This document shows positions 34,807 to 46,976 of a stretch of DNA of 64,000 nt, one piece after another. A model generated the notes under the pieces. The model had not been told where the DNA came from and ran no database searches. It was given only the letters and a program-made list of their open reading frames with translations. How positions within the stretch are numbered: position 1 is the stretch's first letter; every line of letters starts with the position of its first letter. A program made the position numbers and the translations under genes. This stretch comes from Tamarix chinensis (lineage: Eukaryota > Streptophyta > Magnoliopsida > Caryophyllales > Tamaricaceae), in NCBI GenBank assembly GCA_030549775.1, contig CM060174.1, forward strand, positions 50,897,707 through 50,961,706, written 5' to 3'.

Positions 34807-36545
34807 GGTATTCCATTGTAAGTAATTAGTATCTTACCATAGGTTATTGACATCCAATGGTTTGGTTTGCTTAATTTTGGGACCATACTATTTTAATTGG
34901 TTAAACGGTAATAGGGTATAATTTCTAAGGCAATATGTTCTTGCCCACTATTCTCATCGATAGATTAGTAGGTACAACTGGAGCCGACTCAAGTTGTATT
35001 CCACTTTAAGTGCTTAGTATATTATTTATGTTTTATTTACTTCAAGGTCATCACTCAGTCATGTACACCTACTCATACAAGGAAATATCCCTACTACTAC
35101 ACTGAAACAAACTTATTCCCCTTAGAAACCATAATTTCACAACCTTGGCATATCCTTACATATAGTTCCCCTTTTATTCCCTAATATACCCAAAAAAAAT
35201 TAACATGTCATTAGAAAACTCATATTCAAGAGTCATGAATTGTTAACCACATTTTACACATATGATAATAACTAGCCTCTAATGTTACTCTTCCAAAACC
35301 CTAAGTTCTCTTGTTTGGTGTAGTCCCTTCTATATTGCTTATATAGTCCTCAAATTCTATAACCATGTACAGAATGCTATGTTTAACCATTAACTCAAAC
35401 ATTATGTCCTAAATCCCACATTTTACAATGTGAAAATACCCTTCCTATTTGAGCCCCCTCAGAAACCCTAATTTCTCCTTTTGTGCATAACTACTTCCCT
35501 TTACCTCACATGGCTACTAAATTTGATACGCATTCCCAAAACTTTATAGTTAAAATTATGTTCCAAGGTTGCAATCCAACTCCCCAATCTTGTACATGTG
35601 ATAATAGCTTATCCCTAGGTTTACGCACCTTATCCTCCTAAACCCTAATTTCATCTTTTAGTTATATCTCCTCCCCTAGTGATCAAAGGACTTCCTAAAT
35701 TTTCATGAATACCCAAAAGGCCATAATTAACCTCACATATACTTCCTATTACCAAACCCCCACTCTACTTATATATGATCATAACTCCTCTTAGGTTTTA
35801 CTCATCCTATTTATGGTCTTTGTCCCCATATTAATATTTACCATAAACCTCTTTATTTTTTACCTAGTTATTTCATGTAGTATCTCTAACCTCTTCTATG
35901 CCAATTAACACCCTAAAGTACCCTACATGCCACTTTTTTATTGTATTGACCAAAATGCCCCTAGGCCATAGAAACCCTACTTCTACGATCCCAAATTCAT
36001 AGGACTTCCAACACAAAGGACTCTTCAACATTCCATATATGAAATATAATAAAAAATTGTAAATGGGTATACACAAATACTTGAAATCAAAATAGTCATG
36101 ACTACAGCTTTCTCAGCTTCAGTTAATGTCAAGCAAAAACTACATACAAAACTAAAGTCATTTATCATTTCATGCATACCATCACATAACACACATCAAG
36201 GATATATATTAAAATATAGTAAAAACCTATCTATGATTATATCTTTACTAAACTAGCTCTAGTCTCTATATATGGATAACATATGCCTCCTCCTCTACTA
36301 TCACCGGAATATTACCTAGAAATGGGAATATACATAGTTTAGCCCTTCCTTCTTTTCTTCTTCTTTTTATTAGAAAAGACACTTTTACATAAGAAAAGAT
36401 AAAAGAGGGGGAAAATGGCGGTGACCAAAGTGGGAATAAAATGGTGCATGCAGCGCATAACGGCGATCACAATGACTGAGGTGATCGTTGACTTGTAGGA
36501 ATGGGTGAGGGTTGGTAGTTTAGGATCAAGGTGGTTGTGGTATTT
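34807..36545 (-). repeat. Long LTR-A, remaining part
   Basis: Resumes LTR-A after Gypsy-2. It contains degenerate array units (34880-34975), scattered 'aaaccctaa' words (35290-35660, 35980), a segment resembling the CACCGG...CTATAATTAGG block of other copies (36300), a purine tract (36360-36410) and a GC-rich tail (36415-36540). No end motif of the LTR (ACATTTCA or GGGGTATTACA) was found, so the outer part is lost. Confidence 0.6.
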
Positions 36546-37529
36546 GGATTAACCGAAGTTGGTTGTTTTACCCTTTCTTTCAATCACATTTATCTTATAT
36601 AGTACTAAATGATATCATTATGTCCTAATGTGGTTTTGCTAATTATTTCTTATATATATGAGATCCAACTTCGATCTTTCTAAATATTGGTGTTCTAACA
36701 CTATAGAATAACTGAAATAAGATAAGGAAATGGCGAAGATTTAGAGATGATAAAATTTTATTCTTTATAACCCTTGAATCAATACTTGTAAGAAACACTT
36801 AAGGTATAAACTCTTAGAATAAATCATGTATGATTTTGTAAAGAACTTTAAACTCTTACACCTAAATAATGAAGAAGAAACTCTCGATCCTCAATAGGAA
36901 AATGTGTAGCTAAAAGGCGAGTTGTTTCTCCTTTTATGCTATCCTTATCACTTATAGAAGATTTTCAGGATTAAATGTTACAAATTGACTAACTAATACA
37001 TATGATTAGAGCCTAAATAAGAAAGACATTCTAGCTAAGTTCCAGCCTATGTGTTTCAGTAATGGGTTGGATACTTAGGTAGATTTTCGACACCTTTAAT
37101 AGTATAATAGTATAATTAAAAAAATAAGTAGTTAATGTCGTCTAGTCTTCCTTGTTCTTCACCAAATCTACATTTTTCTTATTAAGTGCTAAAAGTGACT
37201 TGTCATCCAAATAATAGGGACTTATTGCTAATTTGTATATTTTATAAGGGGTGTTGCTAGAGCTACATATTGGGGGGTTTTAGGGTTAAAATACTAAGGA
37301 AATATGGGTAAAACAAATAGGGGAAATCTTGAAAAATGTGTCTCTATGTGCCTTTATTTCAATTGGCTTGGGGACGAAAAAGGAGAAGGGTTTACAAAGC
37401 TTTTATGGCTTCTAGAGCTAGGTTTTGATAGATAATCAATCTATGTAAGTAAGGATATTTTTTTGGCTATCAAAATTGTGGAAATTAATGGATATATTAT
37501 GATAATTAATTGGTGTTTCTTTTACATCA
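36546..37529 (-). repeat. Gypsy-C 5' LTR (start uncertain)
   Basis: Aligns with 11824-12876, including CTAATATGATTTTGCTAATTG-like and GACTTGTCATCCAAAT stretches. It ends TTACATCA at 37529. No PBS could be seen before it, so the LTR start and internal 5' part of Gypsy-C are probably deleted. Confidence 0.72.
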
Positions 37530-37842
37530 GTTTCTTAGGTGATTTATAGGAAGTTTAGGAGGTGGCAGGATAGGATAATTATATATAGAGACAAGAGGAT
37601 ACTTGTCATAGTTTAGTGTTTTGTGATATGTTTTACATATGATTGTTTATACTACCATGTTATTGTTATTATGTATCTAAATTTATGATTGTTATTATGT
37701 ATCTTAACTTTTCGGATGATTTGTTGTAGATACCAAATAATGATGATGTTTCATTATATGATGATGTGATTGGACAGGAGTGATTATATGTGGGTTAGGG
37801 ATATATAGGAATATTTATCTAATTATGCCTTTGGAATGTTTT
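37530..37842. other. AT-rich spacer, possibly long-LTR derived
   Basis: No reading frame. TTATGATTGTTATTATGTATC is partly duplicated (37655-37710). Nothing else recognisable. Confidence 0.4.
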
Positions 37843-39595
37843 TATAATATCCCAAAATTTACTATTGAAAAATTTTATTTTAAGCAGAAGTGTATAAACA
37901 AATAGTTGGGTGTTACCATTGTAATTAACATAAGTCTAGCTTACTATACTATCCTTACATCAACCATAAAGAAAAATAACTAGGAAGTAAAAAATGATAA
38001 ATAGAAAATAAGGGAACTTTCATAAAAATTAAATAAAATTTTGAAGGTTTACTCCAAGTATAATAATCTAAAATAAAAAAATGGATACCATGGATCTAAG
38101 AGTCCAAAAAGGTAACTGGTTAAAACTATTATCCAGATAACATAACTCAAGAAACAAATGATTAGTACACTGCATACTGAGTAAGATAACAGTACAGTCG
38201 AAGTAGGATTAAACATAATACATGATTTCACATCAGAGAGTAAGCATATGTGCATTAGTATAAAATAGTGTAGGTAAAAACTGATTTCATTTCTCACTAT
38301 ATAAACATATTATATTGCAATCTTTTATTTATGTTAAGTTCAAGGACCTCACTATTCCTAAATCTATGGAACGATTTGAAGAAAATCTTAAAGATAACAG
38401 ACTTAAGCTATCATTATTATGTGGTGGAACAGATCCAACACCTCTCAAAAAAAATGCTCATGATCCACTATTCTTAACTTAGTGGAACAGTCTAAAGCAA
38501 TTCTCAGGGACAACATACCTAAGCCACTATTATTATCCAATGGAATAGACTTAACACCTTGATCATGACTTATGTATTCTTTCACTTTAAATTATTAGTA
38601 TCTTTTCCATTAATATTTTTATTCATGTTTAGTTTGGGATCCCAATATTCTTAATACAATGAAACGGGCTAATGCACCTCTTAAGGATAATACACTTAAG
38701 CAACAATTATTATCTGGTGAAATGGACTTATATAAACACTTCAACCCAACTCACGTGATCTTTTATTTAATATAGTTCGTATCTTATTTTAAGTTGTTTG
38801 TATATTCGAGATTATCATGCGGGACTCATATAGATATGCAAGACATATAATTAAATAGCATAATCATGACCGTATAATTATCCTGAAATGACCATAATAT
38901 ACTTAGAGTTGTTAAATGCTCATATTCTCCCATAGCCTAATAAATCCCAATACTAATACAAAGAAATCTCCAATATTCATTCGAGGCACATATCCTCAAT
39001 TATATTCATAGATACCATATATCTAACATTATTTCCAAATGTATACTTCCAAGATTTCATTACTCTCAAGATATCATATCATAGAATAACATCATTCATA
39101 TAACATGTCCAACATAAAAACATATACAGAAACACATAAAGTCCTAGCTACAATATGTATGCTTACCAACAAGGACACTAGGCTCTAAACACATAAATCC
39201 TAAACCACCTCCTCCAAGATCACCCAAAAATCAACTACAAAACAAAGATAATACATAATTAGGACCAAAGATTATCATCAAGGGTATAGTTAAGATAAAG
39301 GAGGGTAAGAATGGAAATAACTAGAGTCAAAAGGAAGTTTGAGTTATGTGGAAGTGTGGTGGAAGGTATGGTGGTGTTTGAGTGGAGCATGGGTATACTT
39401 AAAGAGACGCATAGTTGTGCTAAGGAAAAAGCATAGTTGTACCAAATAAATGGCATAAGAAGAGGTCAAAGGAAAAGGGCACGCACATCTAGGGCATGTA
39501 AAGCAAGCATAGGCATGTAGCATCCAACACGCATAAGCCGAGAGCTGGGAAGGTGGTGGTTGGATACATTAGGAAGTTAGATGGGAAGCTAACTT
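37843..39595 (-). repeat. Degraded long LTR-D
   Basis: Starts TATAATATCCCAAAATTTAC with inverted partner GGGTGTTACC at 37908-37917. It then has the palindrome relic TAGTACACTGCATACTG (38163-38179), degenerate array units (38340-38730) and a GC-richer end near 39480-39590. It is strongly diverged from other copies and its outer end is not found. Confidence 0.6.
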
Positions 39596-40985
39596 AGTGG
39601 AAATCGGGTCGGGCAGGTTAGGTCCTTCTCGGGTTTGGTTATTTATGGGTCATTTTTCTTTGTGGATCGGTCATGGGTTAGGTTAGGTCATTTTGAGTTT
39701 GGTTCATTTCTTATTGCCTTATTATTTAGGTTAGATTGGGTTCAATTTTATGACATTGTAGATCCAGGTTTTATAGGGTTAATTTATCAGGTGAGGTCGG
39801 GTTTAGGTTGAAATAATTCAGTTTCGAGATGGGTTAGGTTTGGATTATTTTTTGTTAGCTTGTTGGGTTGTTTCTAGGGATATAAATAGATTGTATTTTA
39901 CTTGAAATACTATAGGTTTTATCCCTAGATACTTAAATAGATATAGATAATGGAAAAAATATACGTGCCAGGTTTGGGTATAGATATGGGTATAGGATAT
40001 CCATATCTATACATGTACCCATACCTGTATCCTATTTATATCCATTTACTAGATATATAAAAATACTCTTGCCCTTAATTTTAAAATTAACATAGTATAA
40101 ATTAAGGCTAAAATTATCATTTGGTTTAATTCTAAATAGGTTTATCCGTTAGGTAATAGATTTATTGATTGGATAATATCTGTTAATAGATAAATGAATT
40201 ATCTATTCGGTAACAAATTTAGGTACAGATTTTCTTATCAAGTATGGGTATAGGTATGGGTGTAGTCTCCTTAAAACCACTCCATTTACATCCTTATCGG
40301 TCAGGTTTTGGTTGAGCAAGCTTGTATTTAGATGATTTTATGTTTGAGTTAAATTTATGGGTTAAGTTTGGGTTAACTTAATGAATTAGGAATTTTTAGG
40401 TTTTGATGGATCAGGTTGAGTTTGGGCCAAGCTAATCCTAGATAGAGTTACTTTGGATTTAGGTCAAATTGGACATTGACCAACAAAATTAATCTAACTC
40501 ACTAACCTTGTAGGAAATAATTAAGTTTAATTTCATGTAAGCATATGCTTAATAATGTATTATTAATTGCTATTTATTATTATGACTTTTTAATGTTGTC
40601 TTTTTATGAAAAAAAAATTGGTAAAGTTATACTATCATTGGTGAATAAATAAGTTCACAATAAAAGTAAGAAAACTAAATAAAATTAAAATAATAATAAT
40701 AATATATTGCTAAAAGCTTTAAATAAATAATACGACATGTTTATTTTTTTATTGTCATAATTAGTTAATATCAAATTTATTTTTTCAAGTTAAGTTGGGT
40801 TGATTGCGGGTTATGGCTTGGGTTGGGGTCAGCTATGGTCACTTATATTCGGTTTAGCATCAGGTTAGGTTAGTTTAGGATCAAGTTTGGGTAAAGTCAG
40901 TTGATGAATTTATTGGGTTATGTTGGGTTGGATTTTGTGCAGTTGGGTTAGGCGGGTCGAGTCGGGTCAGGTCGGGTCAACTTTT
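39596..40985. repeat. GGGTTAGGT/GGGTCGGGT-rich degenerate repeat
   Basis: Recurrent words GGGTTAGGT, GGGTCGGGT and GGTCGGGTC on the plus strand, densest at 39600-39860 and 40790-40980. There is no reading frame. It is interrupted by a MITE-like insert. Confidence 0.6.
39875..40297. mobile_element. MITE-like insertion with imperfect terminal inverted repeats
   Basis: Left end TAGGGATATAAATAGA and right end TCCATTTACATCCTTAT are inverted repeats with a few mismatches. The interior has mirrored stretches (GGGTATAGGATATCC and ATACCTGTATCC). No clear target duplication was seen. Confidence 0.42.
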
Positions 40986-41419
40986 TCCATATTTAATAAC
41001 ATATATGACATATCAAGATATGTAAAGCACACATAACCACTTATACCTAAATCCCTACGACATACTAGAAGGGTAACATTAAATAATGTCATTGTCCATG
41101 ATGAGGACTAGTGTAGCACTACTAATGTAGGAGTATCTATGAATTATCATGATAATGAGGATTTGGTATTCTTAATAATAAAACCTAGTACAATATGTGT
41201 CTTTCATTAAGTAACTTCGATAAAACATAATATGTATATTTTAAGTAAATTTAGCAAGTATGTAACATATTTGTGAGGAAAAGATACAATATGTCAACAC
41301 ATTTAAGATTGCATCTTATGTTACAAGTTATTACAATTCAAATAAGTTATTATGCATGGAAGTTAAACTTTTAAGTCAAAGAAGACCTAGTTATCATTAT
41401 TATATATATTGGGACATTT
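40986..41419. other. AT-rich stretch without feature
   Basis: No open frame, no repeat match found by eye. Confidence 0.5.
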
Positions 41420-41792
41420 TGTTAGTTGTTTCTATGTAAGAATTAGATATGGTTGTTTGTAATATTAGTAGTACAATTTATGAACTATATAGGTTAGTAA
41501 TATATTGCTATTAGAGGTTAGTGTTCTAGTTAGCCATGCGTGCCATAATATAGCTATCTTAGTGTTCTACATAGAAAACCTGTCACTACCTATATAAACC
41601 ATGGCTTGGCACATGATAAGAAGAAGAGTTGAATCTAATTGAATCAAATAGTAAGTTTAATTCTTGGTTATCTTTCTCTCTTTTGAGTAAATTTCTTTCT
41701 AAGATGACTTAGAATAATATTAGCTAGAGCCTTTGTATATGTTCTCAGAGAAATATTCAAAGATATAATCCTGGGGCATAAATTTCCTAGCA
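41420..41792 (+). repeat. Possible Ty1/copia-type solo LTR
   Basis: Starts TGTTAGTTG and ends TTTCCTAGCA. It has a TATATAAA box near 41592-41600 and a C/T-rich leader-like stretch (CTTTCTCTC) at about 41670, as in small copia LTRs. No convincing target duplication and no PBS. Confidence 0.33.
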
Positions 41793-42239
41793 ACAATTCT
41801 CCATGGGTTAAATGGTATTATCAATAATATTCAATCCAAATACAGAATAAACTTTCGCGGGCGAATATTTACTCATTTAAGATCTTTCTCTTAAATGATT
41901 ATAATTTAATCGATGGAAAAGACACGTACAACCAATCCTCACTCATACGATCTTTCTCTTTAAATGATTAGTATATTATTCATGGTTATTTTTCTCAAGT
42001 TCATCATGAAAATACACATACAGACATGCAAGGGACTTGAACCATCTTAATATAAACATCAGAAGCACATAAAACACAACCATGAGAATACTGATATTTT
42101 TCTCAAACAACAAAGGCCATATTCCCTCTAAAAAAATCCTAATTCCATAAATTAAACATAACTTCTTATCTAGTTCACATTTTATCACCAAATTCAATAC
42201 CTATCCTTAAAATATTATTATTGATAACATGTTAAAAAA
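41793..42239 (-). repeat. Unplaced long-LTR-like fragment
   Basis: Contains CTTTCTCTTTAAATGATTAG, resembling the segment after the second array triplet of other LTRs, but out of order relative to the LTR that begins near 42240. Confidence 0.35.
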
Positions 42240-42679
42240 TCATGATCCAACTTTTGGTCCAGCCCAAATCATCACTCAACACCACCAGATGTCCCATAGA
42301 CATCAATGGCATCAAAGAAGTCATCACCTACCTACAACACATTAGACGGGCCTTCTAATTGTGGGAATAAGTAGCACCCATAAAAGGGGTGATCAGTATA
42401 CTACATATTGAGTAAGGTAACTGAGCACTAAGGCCAACACCTAAATACATAAAATCATGCAAGATATTATATAGTTTACAAACATTCAAACCCACACATA
42501 TAATAACCAAAGTCATGTAGGATAAATAAGGGATCATAAAGTCCAACATAATAACATAAAGGCATAAGATCAAAGAGCTGAAAATCAAAGGTCCATTTTT
42601 AAACCTCGCGTAATACTTAATTAGTCTATTAAGGATACTCATTCAACACCATGCTTTTTATCCAGTCCATGCTAGTACG

Positions 42680-43030
42680 AAAGCCCCCAATACTATAGCT
42701 GGTGGAGCAGAGACAAGCAGGGCACAATACTCCTGCCCACTATTATTAGCCGGTGCGTCGGTCACACATAGGATATCATACCCTAACCACTATTTCTTAT
42801 CAGTGGATCGGTTGGCCCCGACTCACATAGTGTTCCACTGTAAGTACTTAGTGCCTTTTAAATATCTTAGCAACTCGGGTGTTTGTTTTATTGAGCTCGG
42901 AATCCACCACTATTATAGCCGGTGAATCAGAGACACATAGGGTAACATACCCTAACCACTATTATAGTCGGTGGATCGGACACACATAGGACAAAGCGTC
43001 CTAACCACTATTTCTAACCGATGGATCGGT
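42680..43030. repeat. CCGGTGG-type array
   Basis: Six units in two triplets (CCACTATTATAGCCGGTG and variants such as GTCGGTGGATCGG). Confidence 0.75.
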
Positions 43031-43399
43031 GGGACCTGACTCAATACTCTTTCACTTTACATGATTAATGCTTTAAGTATATCATTCAAAAGCTTTCACC
43101 CAGAAATGCATGACTGACTTCTACTATTTCTATCCCCTAACTCTATTCAACCACACCACCCTAATTAACCACACCAACCAAAGTAACCATAACAACCCTA
43201 ATTCAGTCTCCTCCATACCCTTACAATATCCCACGTAGTATTTTCCACCCAATATTCTCAAAACCCCATATGACACTTCTAACACCTTCCTTACACCCTA
43301 TATCAACTTCCCACACAAAAATCTTTCTCTCATGCACACTTTATGTCCCTCATGCGAACGTGCGAACTTTCTCATGCAAAATCTTACGCTCACATGTCA

Positions 43400-43580
43400 A
43401 ACCCTAATTTCCATACAAACCCTAACTCCCATGCAAACCCTAACTCCCAAGCAAACCCTAGATTCTATGTAAACCCTAACTTCCATGCAAACCCTAGCTT
43501 CCACACAAACCCTAACTCCCATGCAAACCCTAGCTTCCATGCAAACCCTAACTCCCATGCAAACCCTAACTCCACCATTC
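43400..43580 (-). repeat. 18-bp minisatellite with telobox
   Basis: About ten units of TCCCATGCAAACCCTAAC. The 6-codon open frames in either direction are repeat artefacts. Confidence 0.88.
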
Positions 43581-44156
43581 ATTTTTTGATGCCACTATGC
43601 ATGGTCACATAACACACAAATCGACTCCACATCACTACACTCCCTATCATCATGTTACAAAACTTATCATGCATGTCTTATGGGTCACACCATACCACAA
43701 TAACAACATAGTCCATGCACATAATACACATGCCACAATTTAATGCACGAACTTACCTCAACTCCATATTATGCTGCATATATGACAATTATACAAATAC
43801 ACATGAAATACATTATAGTTTATATCACAAGGCATGCATGGCATATAAAACACATAATACAAAAATAGCCTTAGCACTCCTTACCTAAAACGTCACCGGT
43901 CATGGAGGACGCTCCTATGCCTCTCTAGGGCTTTTACTGGTCTCACCTTTAAAAGGGAAAAACTATAATTAGGTTCCCTCCTACTAAAAATACTATTATT
44001 TATTTACTTATTCCAAGGCTAGGTTTTTAATAAAACAATACTATAATAATAATAACTATAAGAAATACTATTAAAAATACTAATAATAATATTAATATGA
44101 TTCAAAACGGATGGTGATATATCGGCTTCTACCATCCACCAAAATAATGCTAATAA

Positions 44157-44158
44157 TG

Positions 44159-44225
<67 letters not shown>

Positions 44226-44470
44226 CAACAACAACTTAAACCTAAATAATATAAGGTAGGGTTATCAACCCTTCCTCAAAATAGTGGAAGTACCATTTAA
44301 TAATAATATTATTATTATTAACACATATTACTTATAATGATATTAATAATAATAATGATAATAATAATAATACTAATAATAGTAGTAATGGTAATATTAA
44401 TAATGAAAATAGTAGTATGCGCACCATTTAATTAAAATAGGGTTCGGCCCCATTTTAAATAGATAATAGA

Positions 44471-44513
<43 letters not shown>

Positions 44514-44520
44514 CTTATAA
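44157..44520. repeat. AAT microsatellites
   Basis: Pure AAT/ATA runs at about 44157-44219 and 44471-44512, and degenerate runs between. Confidence 0.9.
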
Positions 44521-45450
44521 TAACATTAATAATATTAATAATTCGAAACTAATAACTTAAACAATTTATACATACTCTCGACGCTCCTAAGAAATGATAT
44601 CATTAATATTAAGCCTAATAATAATATTAATTATAACAATAATAATAATCGAATAAGGGTTAAAAATTGAAATAAATTAGAATAAACTTAAATAAATAGG
44701 GGAGAAGGGCTGAGAGGGTTTAGGGTTTCACCTTGGGTCTGCAGAGATAAGTGGCACCGGCGGTGGCGGCGATGGCCGGAAAAGGGGATAGAAAAGGAAA
44801 AAGTTAAGGTTTGAGAAGAAGAGATGGAGAATAAGGATGGAGGTTGAGGTGTTGGTGGTAGCCTAGACTGAGAGGAGTAAAGTGAGGGTGGAGGCACAAC
44901 AAGTGGCAGCAGCGCACTGCGGTAGAGGTGGCGGGTGAGATGAAGAGAAGAAGAAAGAGAGAGGAGAAGAACATAAGAGAAAGGAAGTGGGAGGATGGGC
45001 CACGGAAGAGAAAAAAAGAAGAGATTAGGCCGCGACAGGCCCTATCGGAATACGAAAGGAGAGAAAAAGAAGAAAAAGAAAGAAAAGAAAGAAAAGGAAA
45101 AGAAAAAAGAAGAAAGAAAAAGAAGGAGGAAAAAGGGAAAAAGAAAAATGGGTAGGTTTGGGTTAATTAAATTAATTAGAATATTTTGGATATTTAAATA
45201 AAATTATTTTAAATAAAATAATATTAATTCTCCTTTTAGGCTAATTTAGAATTTTCAAAAGATTCTTCCTAAATTCCTTTTTAATTAGCAAAATACCCAA
45301 TTTTCCCTTATAAAGATATTTATAAATTCATTCTTAATTTGCCCTAGATAATTTTTTCCCTATTCTAATAAAAATAATTAATTAAATTAATTCCGTAATA
45401 AATCCTTATTTAATTACACTTCTTAAAATAAATATTTTTGGGACATTTCA

Positions 45451-45464
45451 TTACTACCCCTTTA
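45451..45464 (-). promoter_or_regulatory. Tekay-like polypurine tract
   Basis: Plus TTACTACCCCTTTA, i.e. AAAGGGGTAGTAA on the element strand. The same tract, AAGGGGGTAGTAA, precedes the LTR start at 63826. Confidence 0.85.
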
Positions 45465-45469
45465 AAAAC

Positions 45470-45489
45470 AGACTTCATCCCGGAAGTCT
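45470..45489. repeat. PPT-adjacent hairpin
   Basis: AGACTTC-ATCCCG-GAAGTCT, 7-bp perfect stem with 6-base loop. It is repeated beside the PPT at 63787-63806 with loop GGGAGC. Confidence 0.8.
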
Positions 45490-45599
45490 CCTGCAGCTCC
45501 CTAGGGTTAAGGCTAGGACATTCTAAGCATCTAGAAATAACACATTACCAACTATACTTAAATCAACTACCTCCTTAAGAACAAACTTGATAAAAGGAT

Positions 45600-46976
45600 C
45601 TAACCTACGGTGAAAAGTTTCGGATATGCTTCTCCCATATCTTTCTTAGTTACCCAAGTAGCTTCCTCGGTTCTGTGTCGACTCCATAAGATCTTAACAA
45701 GAGGAAATGTACTTCTACGAGTCTTTCGTAGCTTAGTGTCAAGGATCCGTAGAGGTCTCTCCTTATAGGTCAACGAATCATCCAATTCAATCTCATCCAG
45801 CAGGATTACATAAGATGGATCAGCAACATACTTTCGCAGCTGGAAAATGTGGAACACGTTATGCACTCTTGCCAACTTGGGAAGAAGAGCCAATTGATAA
45901 GCAACTTCACCCACTCGCTCCAATATCTCATAGGGACCAATATACCTTGGGATCAACATACCCTTCCTACCAAACCTTTGCACCCCTTTAGTAGGTGAAA
46001 CCCTTAGTAATACTTTATCTTCTGGCTCAAAGTTTCCATCCCTACGTCTCTGACCAACATAACTCTTTTGTCTACTATGAGATGTTCTCATTCGATCCTA
46101 GATCATATCTTCGATCATCTCTGGTCCCAACACAATCGTCTCGCTGATATCGTTCCAACACAAAGGAGTCCTGCACTTTTGTCCATACAATGCTTCAAAG
46201 GGAGTCATCCCAATACTGGTATGGTAGCTATTATTATATGAGAACTCTATCAGATGTAGGTGCTCCTCCCAACATCCTTGGAAATCTAGCACACAGGATC
46301 TTAATATATCTTCCAAAGTCTGTATAGTTTGCATTGTCTGGCCATCCATGGCAGAGTGGAAAGCTGTGCTCATCTTCAACTTGGTTCCTAAAACTTCCTG
46401 CAGCTTCCCCCAAAAGTGAGAGAGGAACCTTGAATATCTATCTGAAACAATATCCTTTAGAACTCCATGACGACTAACCACGAACTTCATATACGCATTT
46501 GCTAACTGTTCTATACTCCACGTGGACTTCATAGGGATAAGCATGGCTGACTTGGTTAATCTGTCAACAATAACCCAAATAGTGTCATAGCCGCTTCGGG
46601 TCCTCGGTAAACCACTAACAAAGTCCATAGAAATAGAGTCCCATTTCCACCTTGGCACCTCCAAAGACAGAAGTAAACCAGTTAGTCTCCAACGTTCAAT
46701 CTTGACCTTCTGACACACCAGACACTATGATATGAACTATGCCACCTCTAGTTTCATACGAGGCCACCAATACACGTTTTTAAGGTCTCTATATAACTTA
46801 GATCCTCCTGGGTGGACTGAGTAGGGAGTATGATGTCCTTCCTCCTTAATACGAAGATTAAGCACTGAAAAACTCTGGGGTACAAACAAACGACCCCTGA
46901 ATCGAATACTGCCATCCTCGTGGATTTTGAATCTCTCTACTTGGCCTTCCTGCATCTTCTGTCTGATTCTTTCCAA
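45600..46976 (-). pseudogene. Tekay-like pol, integrase
   Basis: 46737-46976 carries the zinc-binding His pair region (HTPYSVHPGGSKLYRDLKNV, YWWPRMK). The Cys pair lies in CLVCQKVK after two stops. 46098-46718 is the core: WDSISMDFVSGLPRT with the first Asp, HGVLKDIVSDRYSRFL with the second. Where relatives have the catalytic Glu the sequence reads DGQTMQTIQTLED, so the Glu is Met. 45600-46091, after a TAG stop, holds the C-terminal domain (GPYEILERVGEVAYQLALLP, VHNVFHIFQLRKYV) and the chromodomain-like end VKILWSRHRTEEATWVTKKDM. Non-functional. Confidence 0.9.

Larger units (their letters stand above)
42240..45450 (-). repeat. Tekay-like 3' LTR (first bases missing)
   Basis: Aligns with 49180-51690. 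Contains palindrome CAGTATACTACATATTG (42394-42410), two array triplets (42680-43030), telobox minisatellite (43400-43575), AAT arrays (44157-44520), a GC-rich stretch (44690-44940), purine tract and AT-rich end with GGGACATTTCA at 45440-45450. The GTAACACCCC pair at the other end is missing. Confidence 0.82.

Noticed and set aside
43400..43580. Genuine telomeric array
   Set aside because: Units are 18 bp with one CCCTAA each, inside an LTR and duplicated in the sister LTR.
43343..43612. Frame with repeated NPNSHANP peptide, and its antisense VRVCME frame
   Set aside because: Produced by the 18-bp minisatellite; a multiple of three keeps any frame open.
44928..45201. Lys/Glu-rich frames
   Set aside because: Purine tract AGAAAAGAAAG in the LTR; low complexity.
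37843..45450. One single 7.6-kb LTR
   Set aside because: The palindrome and array modules occur twice (38163 and 42394), so at least two LTR copies are present with other repeats between them.
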